Shown here piece after piece: positions 1 to 5,016 of a DNA stretch of 7,222 nt; the first letter of the stretch is position 1, and each line of letters starts with the position of its first letter. The translations under genes were made by a program, and so were the position numbers. This stretch comes from Cyanobacteria bacterium UBA11370. GTDB taxonomy: Bacteria; Cyanobacteriota; Cyanobacteriia; Cyanobacteriales; Coleofasciculaceae. The notes beneath the pieces are model-generated. The model saw only the letters and a list, made by a program, of their open reading frames with translations. It made no database searches and had not been told where the DNA came from. The stretch spans positions 1 to 7,222 of the forward strand of contig DNGI01000200.1 in NCBI GenBank assembly GCA_003486645.1. Direction: 5' to 3'.

Positions 1-9
1 TTAACGTAG

Positions 10-29
10 CGGGACGATAGTCCGTTTTT
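10..29 (+). terminator. Terminator-like hairpin
   Basis: A short stem GGAC/GTCC (12-15 with 20-23) closes a GATA loop and is followed by five T residues (25-29). It could terminate a plus-strand gene that ends left of the window. The stem is only 4 bp, plus one C-G pair across a bulge, so the call is weak. Confidence 0.35.
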
Positions 30-44
30 AGTTTTGAAATTCTC

Positions 45-79
45 CCCCACTCCCCACTCCCCACTCCCTACTCCCCATT
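45..79. repeat. Short tandem heptamer repeat (STRR type)
   Basis: Five consecutive 7-base units are visible: CCCCACT, CCCCACT, CCCCACT, CCCTACT, CCCCATT. Heptameric CCCCA-type short tandem repeats (STRRs) are a known feature of filamentous cyanobacterial genomes, mostly between genes. This one lies just upstream of the queG promoter. The last two units have drifted by one base each. Confidence 0.85.
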
Positions 80-116
80 CATAATGCAACGTTTTGTTAA
101 AAACTGCCAATCTAAC

Positions 117-146
117 TTCAGATAGAACTCGAAGAGAAACTATAAT
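117..146 (+). promoter_or_regulatory. Putative sigma-70 promoter for queG
   Basis: A perfect -10 hexamer TATAAT lies at 141-146. TTCAGA at 117-122 matches the -35 consensus at four of six positions, with an 18-bp spacer. Transcription would begin near 152-154. That excludes the TTG codon at 147 as a translation start and supports the GTG at 186. Confidence 0.55.
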
Positions 147-185
147 TTGAAATTTAGTTTATTAGTAAGTTTTATCACTCTCGAA

Positions 186-1142
186 GTGAAACAAACGGTC
201 AGCAGCAGTCAGGTTAAACAAAAAGCTGAGTCCCTAGGGTTTCATGCCTGTGGAATTGCGGCTGCAGAACTGGATGCGGATCAATCGGCAACTAGACACC
301 TGAAGGCATGGCTAGCACGAGGATATCAAGCTGACATGAAATGGATGGAAAATCCAACACGATTTGATATTCATTCCTGTATGCCAGAGGTAAAGTCAGT
401 TATTTCTGTGGCTCTTAACTATTACACCCCTCACCAGCGTCCTGAAGGTAAGGACTATGGCAAAATTTCCCGTTATGGTTGGGGACGGGATTACCATAAG
501 GTCATGCCGAAAAAGTTGAAAGGTTTAACCAACTGGCTGCAAGAGCAAGGGGAAGGAATCCAGGCTCGTTACTATGCTGATACAGGCCCGATTCAGGATA
601 AAGTATGGGCAGAGCGATCAGGGATTGGTTGGATTGCCAAAAATGGAAATGTGATTACGCGACAGTATGGGAGTTGGGTGTTTTTAGGGGAAGTGCTGAC
701 GAACTTAGAATTAACGCCGGATACTCCCCATACCCAACATTGTGGGACTTGCACTCGCTGTTTGGAGGCTTGTCCCACCGGAGCAATTACAGAACCCTTT
801 GTCGTGGATGCTAATCGTTGTATTGCTTATCACACAATTGAAAATCGGGCGGCGGAATTGCCCCAATCTCTGATACCCTACTTAGAAGGTTGGGTTGCGG
901 GTTGCGATATTTGTCAGGATGTTTGCCCTTGGAACCAACGTTTTGCTCAACCAACAAATGTGGTAGACTTTGAACCTTATCCTGGGAATGTGGCTCCTCA
1001 ATTGAGCGAGTTAGCAGGTATCTCGGATGAAGAGTGGAATCGACGCTTTAGAGCATCAGCCTTGCGACGGATAAAGCCACAGATGCTGCGACGGAATGCC
1101 CAGGCAAATCAATTCAGGTGCCAATCATTACCTGACGAGTAA
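186..1142 (+). CDS. queG: Epoxyqueuosine reductase QueG
   Basis: QueG reduces epoxyqueuosine to queuosine at the wobble base of tRNAs with GUN anticodons, using cobalamin and two [4Fe-4S] clusters in the cytoplasm. Numbered from GTG 186 (318 aa), the DUF1730 part comes first. It contains ADTGP with the likely catalytic Asp132, then GWIAKN at 148-153, where the family usually has GWIGKN. The ferredoxin part has [12 protein letters not shown] (Cys186, 189, 192, 196), Cys212, and [11 protein letters not shown] (Cys240, 243, 247), so all eight cluster cysteines are present. The C-terminal HEAT-like extension of the ~380-aa E. coli-type enzyme is missing, as is usual in short cyanobacterial forms. 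The frame stays open back to a TTG at 147, but that codon directly follows the -10 box. GTG 186 also places the N-terminus where the family begins. No clear Shine-Dalgarno sequence precedes it. The family call is firm and the start is fairly likely. Confidence 0.95.
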   Translation: MKQTVSSSQVKQKAESLGFHACGIAAAELDADQSATRHLKAWLARGYQADMKWMENPTRFDIHSCMPEVKSVISVALNYYTPHQRPEGKDYGKISRYGWGRDYHKVMPKKLKGLTNWLQEQGEGIQARYYADTGPIQDKVWAERSGIGWIAKNGNVITRQYGSWVFLGEVLTNLELTPDTPHTQHCGTCTRCLEACPTGAITEPFVVDANRCIAYHTIENRAAELPQSLIPYLEGWVAGCDICQDVCPWNQRFAQPTNVVDFEPYPGNVAPQLSELAGISDEEWNRRFRASALRRIKPQMLRRNAQANQFRCQSLPDE

Positions 1143-1220
1143 AAATTATGGAGGATTGAGTAAAAAGATGAGAATTTTATCTGACAATTAGTAGTTTCAC
1201 TGCTAATCTAAGCGACAGAT

Positions 1221-1239
1221 ATGCTCGATCAGCATTTTT
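1221..1239 (+). terminator. Weak terminator-like hairpin after queG
   Basis: A 5-bp stem ATGCT/AGCAT (1221-1225 with 1231-1235) has a CGATC loop and runs into TTTTT (1235-1239). It lies between queG and the next plus-strand gene, so it may attenuate read-through. The stem is short and AT-rich, and function is uncertain. Confidence 0.3.
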
Positions 1240-1271
1240 GTTAATTCTGTAGCCACGAGAGCAAGCCATCC

Positions 1272-2390
1272 ATGTTTCAGGACGTTACTACTAACGAAAG
1301 GGGAACAAAACCGTTGACTGGTTCCACTCTACTCCAACCTTGGTCGGCAGAGGCTGATGCCGATAAGTTAATGGATGATTTATTTGCGGATATCGACCGG
1401 ATTTTGGAGGGCGGTAGTAAGTTACCGACAGAACCTGCCAAGCCAGAGTATATCTCGTTGCAGTCGATAGTGATTCCGCCAATCAGTATCCCTCCGACTG
1501 TCATCCCATCCCAAGACCTGCAACAGGAGCAACAGTCTGTTTCTGAGGATACGACTGAAGTCAAACCCTCCCAAACGACGATCGCTCACACTAGTAGCAC
1601 GACACCGAAGCGGTCATGGTGGTCGATTGATAAACTCCTATTAGCAGCAGGTTTGGTTTCTGTGGCGGTGACGGTAGGCTTGCTCCTAGCTAGTCAGAAA
1701 AAACTAACGGGATCATGGTCACTAAATTTTGCGGCTGCACCGTCTGGGGAGACTGAACCCCTCTCAGAAGCGGATGCTCAGTTTGTTCGGTATATGCAGC
1801 GATCGCTCGAAGCGATTGACAGTAAGGCAGCAACAGCCCAAAAAACAGGGACAGCAACAGGTGGGAGTGGTAACACTAGTGCCTTACCCGTACCTGTTAG
1901 TGGGAATCGTGCCCTGGGTTCTAACCCACCTGGGACTTATATCGACAAATACATTGTTAATAATAACTATACAACGTACCCAATCCAAACGCCGTCAGTA
2001 CCGCCCACTAACTCATCGCCAGGGAACTCTACTCTACCAGGACAAACTCGTCTGCCAGCGGGAACATCGGGATTGTCAACGCCGCCAGGGACTGCTCCGA
2101 CTGCTCCAGCGTCAGATCCTCCATCTGCGCCTGTACCCCCATCAGTCGCTATTCCCACCTTATCAGCTCCACCCCTACCGATTCCGGCTGCGAAACATAC
2201 CCTGGTGGGATTGCTGGAACAAGGCGAAGGTTCTGCGGCTTTATTTCAAATTGATGGTATCACTCAACGTATTAATGTTGGTGAAGCGATTGGTGCGAGT
2301 GGTTGGGCGTTAGTCTCTGTGGCGAATAAGGAAGCTGTTATTCGACGTAATGGTGAAGTTCGCTCGGTTTATGTGGGACAGACGTTCTAA
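1272..2390 (+). CDS. Bitopic membrane protein with C-terminal PilP/GspC-like domain
   Basis: This 372-aa protein has three parts. Residues 1-117 are cytoplasmic, acidic at 25-45 and Pro/Thr-rich after that. Residues 121-140 form one transmembrane helix (LLLAAGLVSVAVTVGLLLA), preceded by KRSWW, which fits an N-in topology. The outer part begins with a possibly helical stretch (about 162-190), then a Pro/Ser/Gly/Thr-rich linker (about 205-307), and ends in a compact ~65-residue domain. That domain alternates short beta strands and turns (HTLVGLLEQGEGSAALFQ, RINVGEAIGASGW, EAVIRRNGEVRSVYVGQ). The layout is that of PilP and of the GspC homology region, which link inner-membrane parts of type IV pili or type II secretion systems to the secretin. 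A role as a periplasmic connector in pilus or secretion assembly is inferred from this layout alone. ATG 1272 has a modest GAGAG about 10 bases upstream. It lies 129 bp after queG and could be transcribed separately. Confidence 0.75.
   Translation: MFQDVTTNERGTKPLTGSTLLQPWSAEADADKLMDDLFADIDRILEGGSKLPTEPAKPEYISLQSIVIPPISIPPTVIPSQDLQQEQQSVSEDTTEVKPSQTTIAHTSSTTPKRSWWSIDKLLLAAGLVSVAVTVGLLLASQKKLTGSWSLNFAAAPSGETEPLSEADAQFVRYMQRSLEAIDSKAATAQKTGTATGGSGNTSALPVPVSGNRALGSNPPGTYIDKYIVNNNYTTYPIQTPSVPPTNSSPGNSTLPGQTRLPAGTSGLSTPPGTAPTAPASDPPSAPVPPSVAIPTLSAPPLPIPAAKHTLVGLLEQGEGSAALFQIDGITQRINVGEAIGASGWALVSVANKEAVIRRNGEVRSVYVGQTF
1799..1806. repeat. HIP1 octamer
   Basis: Exact GCGATCGC, the highly iterated palindrome of many cyanobacterial genomes. 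It lies inside the PilP/GspC-like gene. Confidence 0.9.
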
Positions 2391-2402
2391 GTGAGAAGTT
2401 TT

Positions 2403-2440
2403 GTGAAGTTCAGGATTTTTTGGGAACTTTCACAGATTTT
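2403..2440 (+). terminator. Hairpin with T tract after the membrane-protein gene
   Basis: GTGAAGTTC (2403-2411) pairs with GAACTTTCAC (2424-2433) through nine pairs with one bulged T. The 12-base loop contains T6. ATTTTT follows at 2435-2440. It starts 12 bases after the stop codon, so it may be a first intrinsic terminator. Confidence 0.45.
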
Positions 2441-2506
2441 TCACAAGACTTTGACAAGCTAGAGATATCAAGGACGTTGGAAGGAAGTCTGTTTGGAACC
2501 TATATT

Positions 2507-2540
2507 TCCCCTGGATTACTCCCCTAGGGGATTTTTTTTT
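2507..2540 (+). terminator. Rho-independent terminator
   Basis: TCCCCT (2507-2512) pairs with AGGGGA (2526-2531) and is followed directly by nine T residues (2532-2540). A second TCCCCT at 2520-2525 abuts AGGGGA and could compete for it. TTCCCC (2506-2511) could also pair with GGGGAA (2541-2546) beyond the T run. The GC stem plus long T tract make this the strongest terminator in the window. Confidence 0.7.
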
Positions 2541-2559
2541 GGGGAATTGATGGATGTGA

Positions 2560-2582
2560 GGGAGAGGGGGGGGGAGGGAGAG
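2560..2582 (+). other. G-rich purine tract, possible G-quadruplex
   Basis: An uninterrupted purine run contains GGG (2560-2562), nine consecutive G (2566-2574) and GGG (2576-2578). The nine-G run can supply two G-triplets, so four tracts of three G are available with short loops. It is non-coding and lies 20 bases past the terminator T run. Length variation by slippage is also likely here. Confidence 0.5.
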
Positions 2583-2615
2583 GTATTTTACAAATCATTT
2601 AGACTGGCTATAAGA

Positions 2616-2633
2616 GGACTTACGCAACTGGCA
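2616..2633. repeat. Fragment resembling a dispersed cyanobacterial repeat end
   Basis: The string GGACTTACGCAACTGGCA resembles the GGACTTACGCA sequence that I recall as recurring at ends of small mobile elements and dispersed repeats in Nostoc-like and Microcystis-like genomes. No matching inverted copy (TGCGTAAGTCC) was found in the window, so at most one end or a remnant is present. The recognition comes from memory and is unverified. Confidence 0.35.
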
Positions 2634-2703
2634 TATTGAAGATCACAGGTTACAAGAGAAGGTAATTACACTACAAAATTTGGCATCATACTAATTCAGG
2701 AAT

Positions 2704-3204
2704 TTACTTCTTAAAAAATTGAGGTCTCATCTTTCTGAGAAACTCCGGAGCTGGCAAATTACTTTGAGCATAGCTATTCTTTTCCCATTCGTGGGTATTC
2801 TGTTTTCGTTCCCAGAAGAATGTTCCAACATCACCAGAGTAGACCCATACCCGATCATTCTGATCCCACAAAAAATAAGTTGTATGTCGTGAGGCAAAGC
2901 GATCTGGTGATACGTACAAAACCTGCCTATCTTGATTCTGGATTTGGAAACTGTAGAAACCACCTTGTGCATCATCACTAGAATTAATAACCAGTATGTA
3001 TTTGTTCGATGGTGAAACTGCTGGAGATTCTGGTGTTGCAACTTCCTTTGACATACTTGTGATTCCTCTTTGACAGGCTGTAATCCAAGGTAATCCTATA
3101 GCTAGCCATACACCTAAACCAAAGCTAATTACCCTTCTTTGATTAAGAGAAATACTTAATGAACTCGATTTTTCGTGAAGAGTGACTTTATTACTGCTCC
3201 ACAT
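2704..3204 (-). CDS. Small lipoprotein of unknown function
   Basis: This 166-aa protein has a basic N-region (Arg23, Arg24), a hydrophobic core (about 26-40) and a lipobox ITAC with the lipidated Cys at residue 44. It is therefore probably exported and lipid-anchored. A flexible Ser/Pro/Glu stretch follows (about 50-66), then a beta-rich body. That body contains YILVINSSD (69-77), FYSFQIQNQDRQVLYV (83-98) and the aromatic segment YFLWDQNDRVWVYSGDVGTF (110-129). The tail is basic (FLRKMRPQFFKK). ATG 3204 has AAAGGA about 11 bases upstream. The gene starts 47 bp after the stop of the eCIS-leader gene on the same strand, so co-transcription is plausible. An accessory or immunity role for that neighbour is a hypothesis. 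I do not recognise the family. Confidence 0.8.
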   Translation of the reverse strand: MWSSNKVTLHEKSSSLSISLNQRRVISFGLGVWLAIGLPWITACQRGITSMSKEVATPESPAVSPSNKYILVINSSDDAQGGFYSFQIQNQDRQVLYVSPDRFASRHTTYFLWDQNDRVWVYSGDVGTFFWERKQNTHEWEKNSYAQSNLPAPEFLRKMRPQFFKK

Positions 3205-3251
3205 ATCAATTCTTATCCTTTTAATACATCAGCTCAACCTAACCTAAAAAT

Positions 3252-4565
3252 CTAATTACCAGGCCAACCTTGAATGGCAATAAGTGAGCCAGTTTCCTTG
3301 AGTGTAACAACAGTTTCTTGATTCCATGTGATACGGATAACATATGCCTGGGCTTGACCAAAAGTAATAATTTCAGCAAACAGGCTCTTCAATGTATCGG
3401 TGTCGTACTGAGGATTGGGGTCGATAATGTCGTTCCAGGTATAGGATAGATTGAATTTCACAGTGCAGCGTCCTTGATTGCGGGTTATTTCTGCGGTTCC
3501 TCCCATTCCAAAACCACCAACATCAGCATTTGTACCATGCAGATATTGATAACCAATTATTCCCTCACCGTTCTCAATTGCAATAGGAAAGCTTTCATAG
3601 AAAGATTGATCGCTGCTACCACGGGAGCATAGATTTTGGGCTTTCAGGAGAAGCTTTGTCCGAATTTGGCTTGTCAGAGATGCGTTAGCTGTCATATAGG
3701 CTGTCCACTGGGGATCGTTGTTGATCTGCCAATCTCCACCTCCAGTGAGATACCGATAGAGAATCATTCGCCCAGCCCAATCAGAATCTAAGTCTCCGCC
3801 TTCTCTTCGATCACGTTCTCTACCGCCTGCAGGACGACGCCTACGCCTGTCAGATTCAGTTTCTCGCTCAGTTCTTCTGTCAGTTCTTCTATCAGTTCGC
3901 TCAGTTGTCTGAGGTTGGCGTTGAATCTTAAACTGATGCAACCCATTTAATACTGGATTGGCTCTCTCTATTACCTCCGGTTGATACTGATTATCTAACC
4001 CATCTAAGGTAAGTTTCCTTTGTATTCTTGGCGATGGTGTACTAGGAGTATTAACCGGAACATCAAGACCGTTGTAACCAAATTTAGAGGCCTTCTCTAG
4101 TTGAGCTTGTAAGAAAGGCTTTTGGGGTTGGTGCTCTCCACTTTCTCCCTCTGGCTGCACAGTTTGCGGTACAGCTTCTCCCTCTCCTTCTTTATCAGGT
4201 AACTCCTGATTGGGTAATGCTTCTGCTAAGACAAGTTCCTCTCTTTGAGGAGTTTCCTCTACCTGTTCGGAATTTGCCTCGATTTCTGGTACTACCTGCT
4301 CCTGGGACTGATTCTCTAACCCCTCACCAGCAGATTGTCTCTGAACAGGTAATGCTGGTGTCTGTGGGTCATTAACTGGAACATTAAGACCGTCGTAACC
4401 AAATTTGGATGTCCTCTCCAATTGTTCTTCAATCGAAGCCGTTTCTTGAATCGAGTGGTCAGACTGAGCTTGTAACGGGATTTGTAAACGTCGCGGTTGC
4501 AACGAGTGGTGCGTCTGATTAGGCACAGAAGAACTCTTTTTTTCAACAAACTCACTACCAGACAT
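3252..4565 (-). CDS. Orphan protein with duplicated DUF4157-type (eCIS) leader and unknown C-terminal domain
   Basis: From ATG 4565 the protein has 437 aa. The N-terminus (KKSSSVPNQ...LQ) and two 40-residue repeats (47-86 and 154-193, 23 of 40 identical) match the leader I associate with cyanobacterial DUF4157 'eCIS core' proteins: LExxSKFGYxGLxVPVN...QR. The second copy runs on as IQRKLTLDGLDNQYQPEVIERA, a degenerate form of the usual KLTIGxPGDxYExEADRVA. The HExxH peptidase core that normally follows is absent. Between the repeats is an acidic Glu/Gln/Pro-rich spacer. A third IQRQ lies at 214-217, followed by an Arg/Asp/Glu/Thr-rich linker (221-255). The C-terminal domain (about 261-437) has YRYLTGGGDW, IENGEGIIGYQYLHGT, DVGGFGMGGTAE, TWNDIIDPNPQYD and two Cys (313, 367). 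The frame extends to GTG 4580, where GAGGT lies rather far upstream. No signal peptide is seen. A role as eCIS cargo or accessory is inferred, and the C-terminal activity is unknown. Confidence 0.8.
   Translation of the reverse strand: MSGSEFVEKKSSSVPNQTHHSLQPRRLQIPLQAQSDHSIQETASIEEQLERTSKFGYDGLNVPVNDPQTPALPVQRQSAGEGLENQSQEQVVPEIEANSEQVEETPQREELVLAEALPNQELPDKEGEGEAVPQTVQPEGESGEHQPQKPFLQAQLEKASKFGYNGLDVPVNTPSTPSPRIQRKLTLDGLDNQYQPEVIERANPVLNGLHQFKIQRQPQTTERTDRRTDRRTERETESDRRRRRPAGGRERDRREGGDLDSDWAGRMILYRYLTGGGDWQINNDPQWTAYMTANASLTSQIRTKLLLKAQNLCSRGSSDQSFYESFPIAIENGEGIIGYQYLHGTNADVGGFGMGGTAEITRNQGRCTVKFNLSYTWNDIIDPNPQYDTDTLKSLFAEIITFGQAQAYVIRITWNQETVVTLKETGSLIAIQGWPGN
3868..3909 (-). repeat. In-frame tandem repeat in the Arg-rich linker
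   Basis: On the plus strand the units read TCAGTTCTTCTG, TCAGTTCTTCTA, TCAGTTCGC and TCAGTTGTC: two 12-mers followed by two 9-mers with the same TCAGTT core. All lengths are multiples of three, so the frame is kept. They encode the TERTDRRTDRRTE part of the linker, which has probably grown and shrunk by slippage. Confidence 0.75.
3987..4106 (-). repeat. Leader repeat, copy 2
   Basis: Encodes residues 154-193 of the eCIS-leader protein, from AQLEKASKFGYNGLDVPVN to GLDNQ. It matches copy 1 at 23 of 40 residues, and the match is also visible in DNA around the GTAACCAAATTT core. This is the better-preserved copy, since it keeps IQRKLT. Confidence 0.85.
4308..4427 (-). repeat. Leader repeat, copy 1
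   Basis: Encodes residues 47-86 of the eCIS-leader protein, from EQLERTSKFGYDGLNVPVN to GLENQ. The part corresponding to IQRKLT has become VQRQSA, so this copy looks the more diverged one. It begins 321 bp upstream of copy 2 in the reading direction. Confidence 0.85.
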
Positions 4566-4663
4566 ACAAGCTGACCCCACTCAAGCTGAAGAATTACCTC
4601 AATATTAGATGATTGAGAGCGAGCGCACGTCTTTCACATCACAAAATTTGACAAAAATGGAAT

Positions 4664-4966
4664 TCAAGAAATTTGAATACTCAAACCCGGTAAAACATCT
4701 TCACCAGAAAGCGTTACTGGAAAATCAACCACTTCTACAGGTTGTCCCATTCGATAGATTTCTACCTGACGACTTTGAGGATTAATTAACCATCCAATGC
4801 GTAACCCACTATTAAGGTATTCCTGCATCTTTTCTTGAAGCGGTTTAAGGCGATCGCTACCAGAACGAAGTTCAATCACAAAATCAGAACAGATAGGAGG
4901 AAACCCAACTCGTTCTGTTTCACTCAGCAATTTCCACCGTTCTCATTCTACAAGCGACATTGGACA
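4664..4966 (-). pseudogene. Uma2 family nuclease (DUF820), 5'-truncated remnant
   Basis: The readable part matches the C-terminal half of Uma2 proteins, a PD-(D/E)XK nuclease-like family abundant in cyanobacteria and usually about 190 aa. It contains ERWKLLSETERVGFPPIC, SDFVIELRSGSD, KMQEYLNSG and GWLINPQSRQVEIYRMGQPV, and ends at VLPGLSIQIS. The usual CPDFV is CSDFV and RSPSD is RSGSD. Upstream, an in-frame TGA (4943-4945) directly precedes ERWK. Beyond it CPMSLVE still faintly resembles the expected SPDxxxV segment, so the reading frame seems broken by a nonsense change. The rest of the N-terminal half is gone. The only start after the stop is TTG at 4930, giving 88 aa. This is most likely not a functional nuclease, though a short product cannot be excluded. 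Confidence 0.75.
4850..4857. repeat. HIP1 octamer
   Basis: Exact GCGATCGC inside the Uma2 remnant. Confidence 0.9.
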
Positions 4967-5016
4967 AGTGAAGCTATGTTCCAAACCTAAATTTAATGGA
5001 AACAGTAAAAGAAAGA

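Larger units (their letters stand above)
2391..2703. other. Convergent intergenic region, 313 bp
   Basis: No credible gene is seen here. The plus-strand membrane-protein gene ends at 2390 and the minus-strand lipoprotein gene ends at 2704, so the two converge on this gap. It holds two terminator-like hairpins near its left end, a G-rich tract (2560-2582) and a repeat-like segment (2616-2633), each listed separately. I see no clear terminator facing the minus-strand gene. Confidence 0.7.

Noticed and set aside
45..79. CRISPR-like array
   Set aside because: The repeats are contiguous heptamers with no spacers, which is the STRR pattern rather than CRISPR.
147..185. N-terminal extension of QueG from TTG 147
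   Set aside because: The TTG follows a TATAAT box by zero bases, and the added residues do not resemble the family N-terminus. GTG 186 was preferred.
1150..1191. Micro-ORF with GGAGG and ATG at 1168
   Set aside because: It has only seven codons, no resemblance to a known leader peptide and a rather long spacing. There is nothing to separate it from chance.
1729..2313. 194-codon open frame on the plus strand
   Set aside because: It lies wholly inside the PilP/GspC-like gene in another frame. Its Arg/Gln/Leu-rich translation is typical of a shadow of Pro/Ser-rich coding sequence.
2727..3041. 104-codon open frame on the minus strand
   Set aside because: It overlaps the lipoprotein gene in another frame. 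It lacks a signal or motif, while the lipoprotein has a lipobox and a ribosome-binding site.
4316..4555. 79-codon open frame on the minus strand
   Set aside because: A shadow of the eCIS-leader gene, basic and without recognisable motifs.
3252..4580. Active metallopeptidase of the DUF4157 type
   Set aside because: No HExxH motif is present anywhere in the protein. Only the leader part is recognisable.
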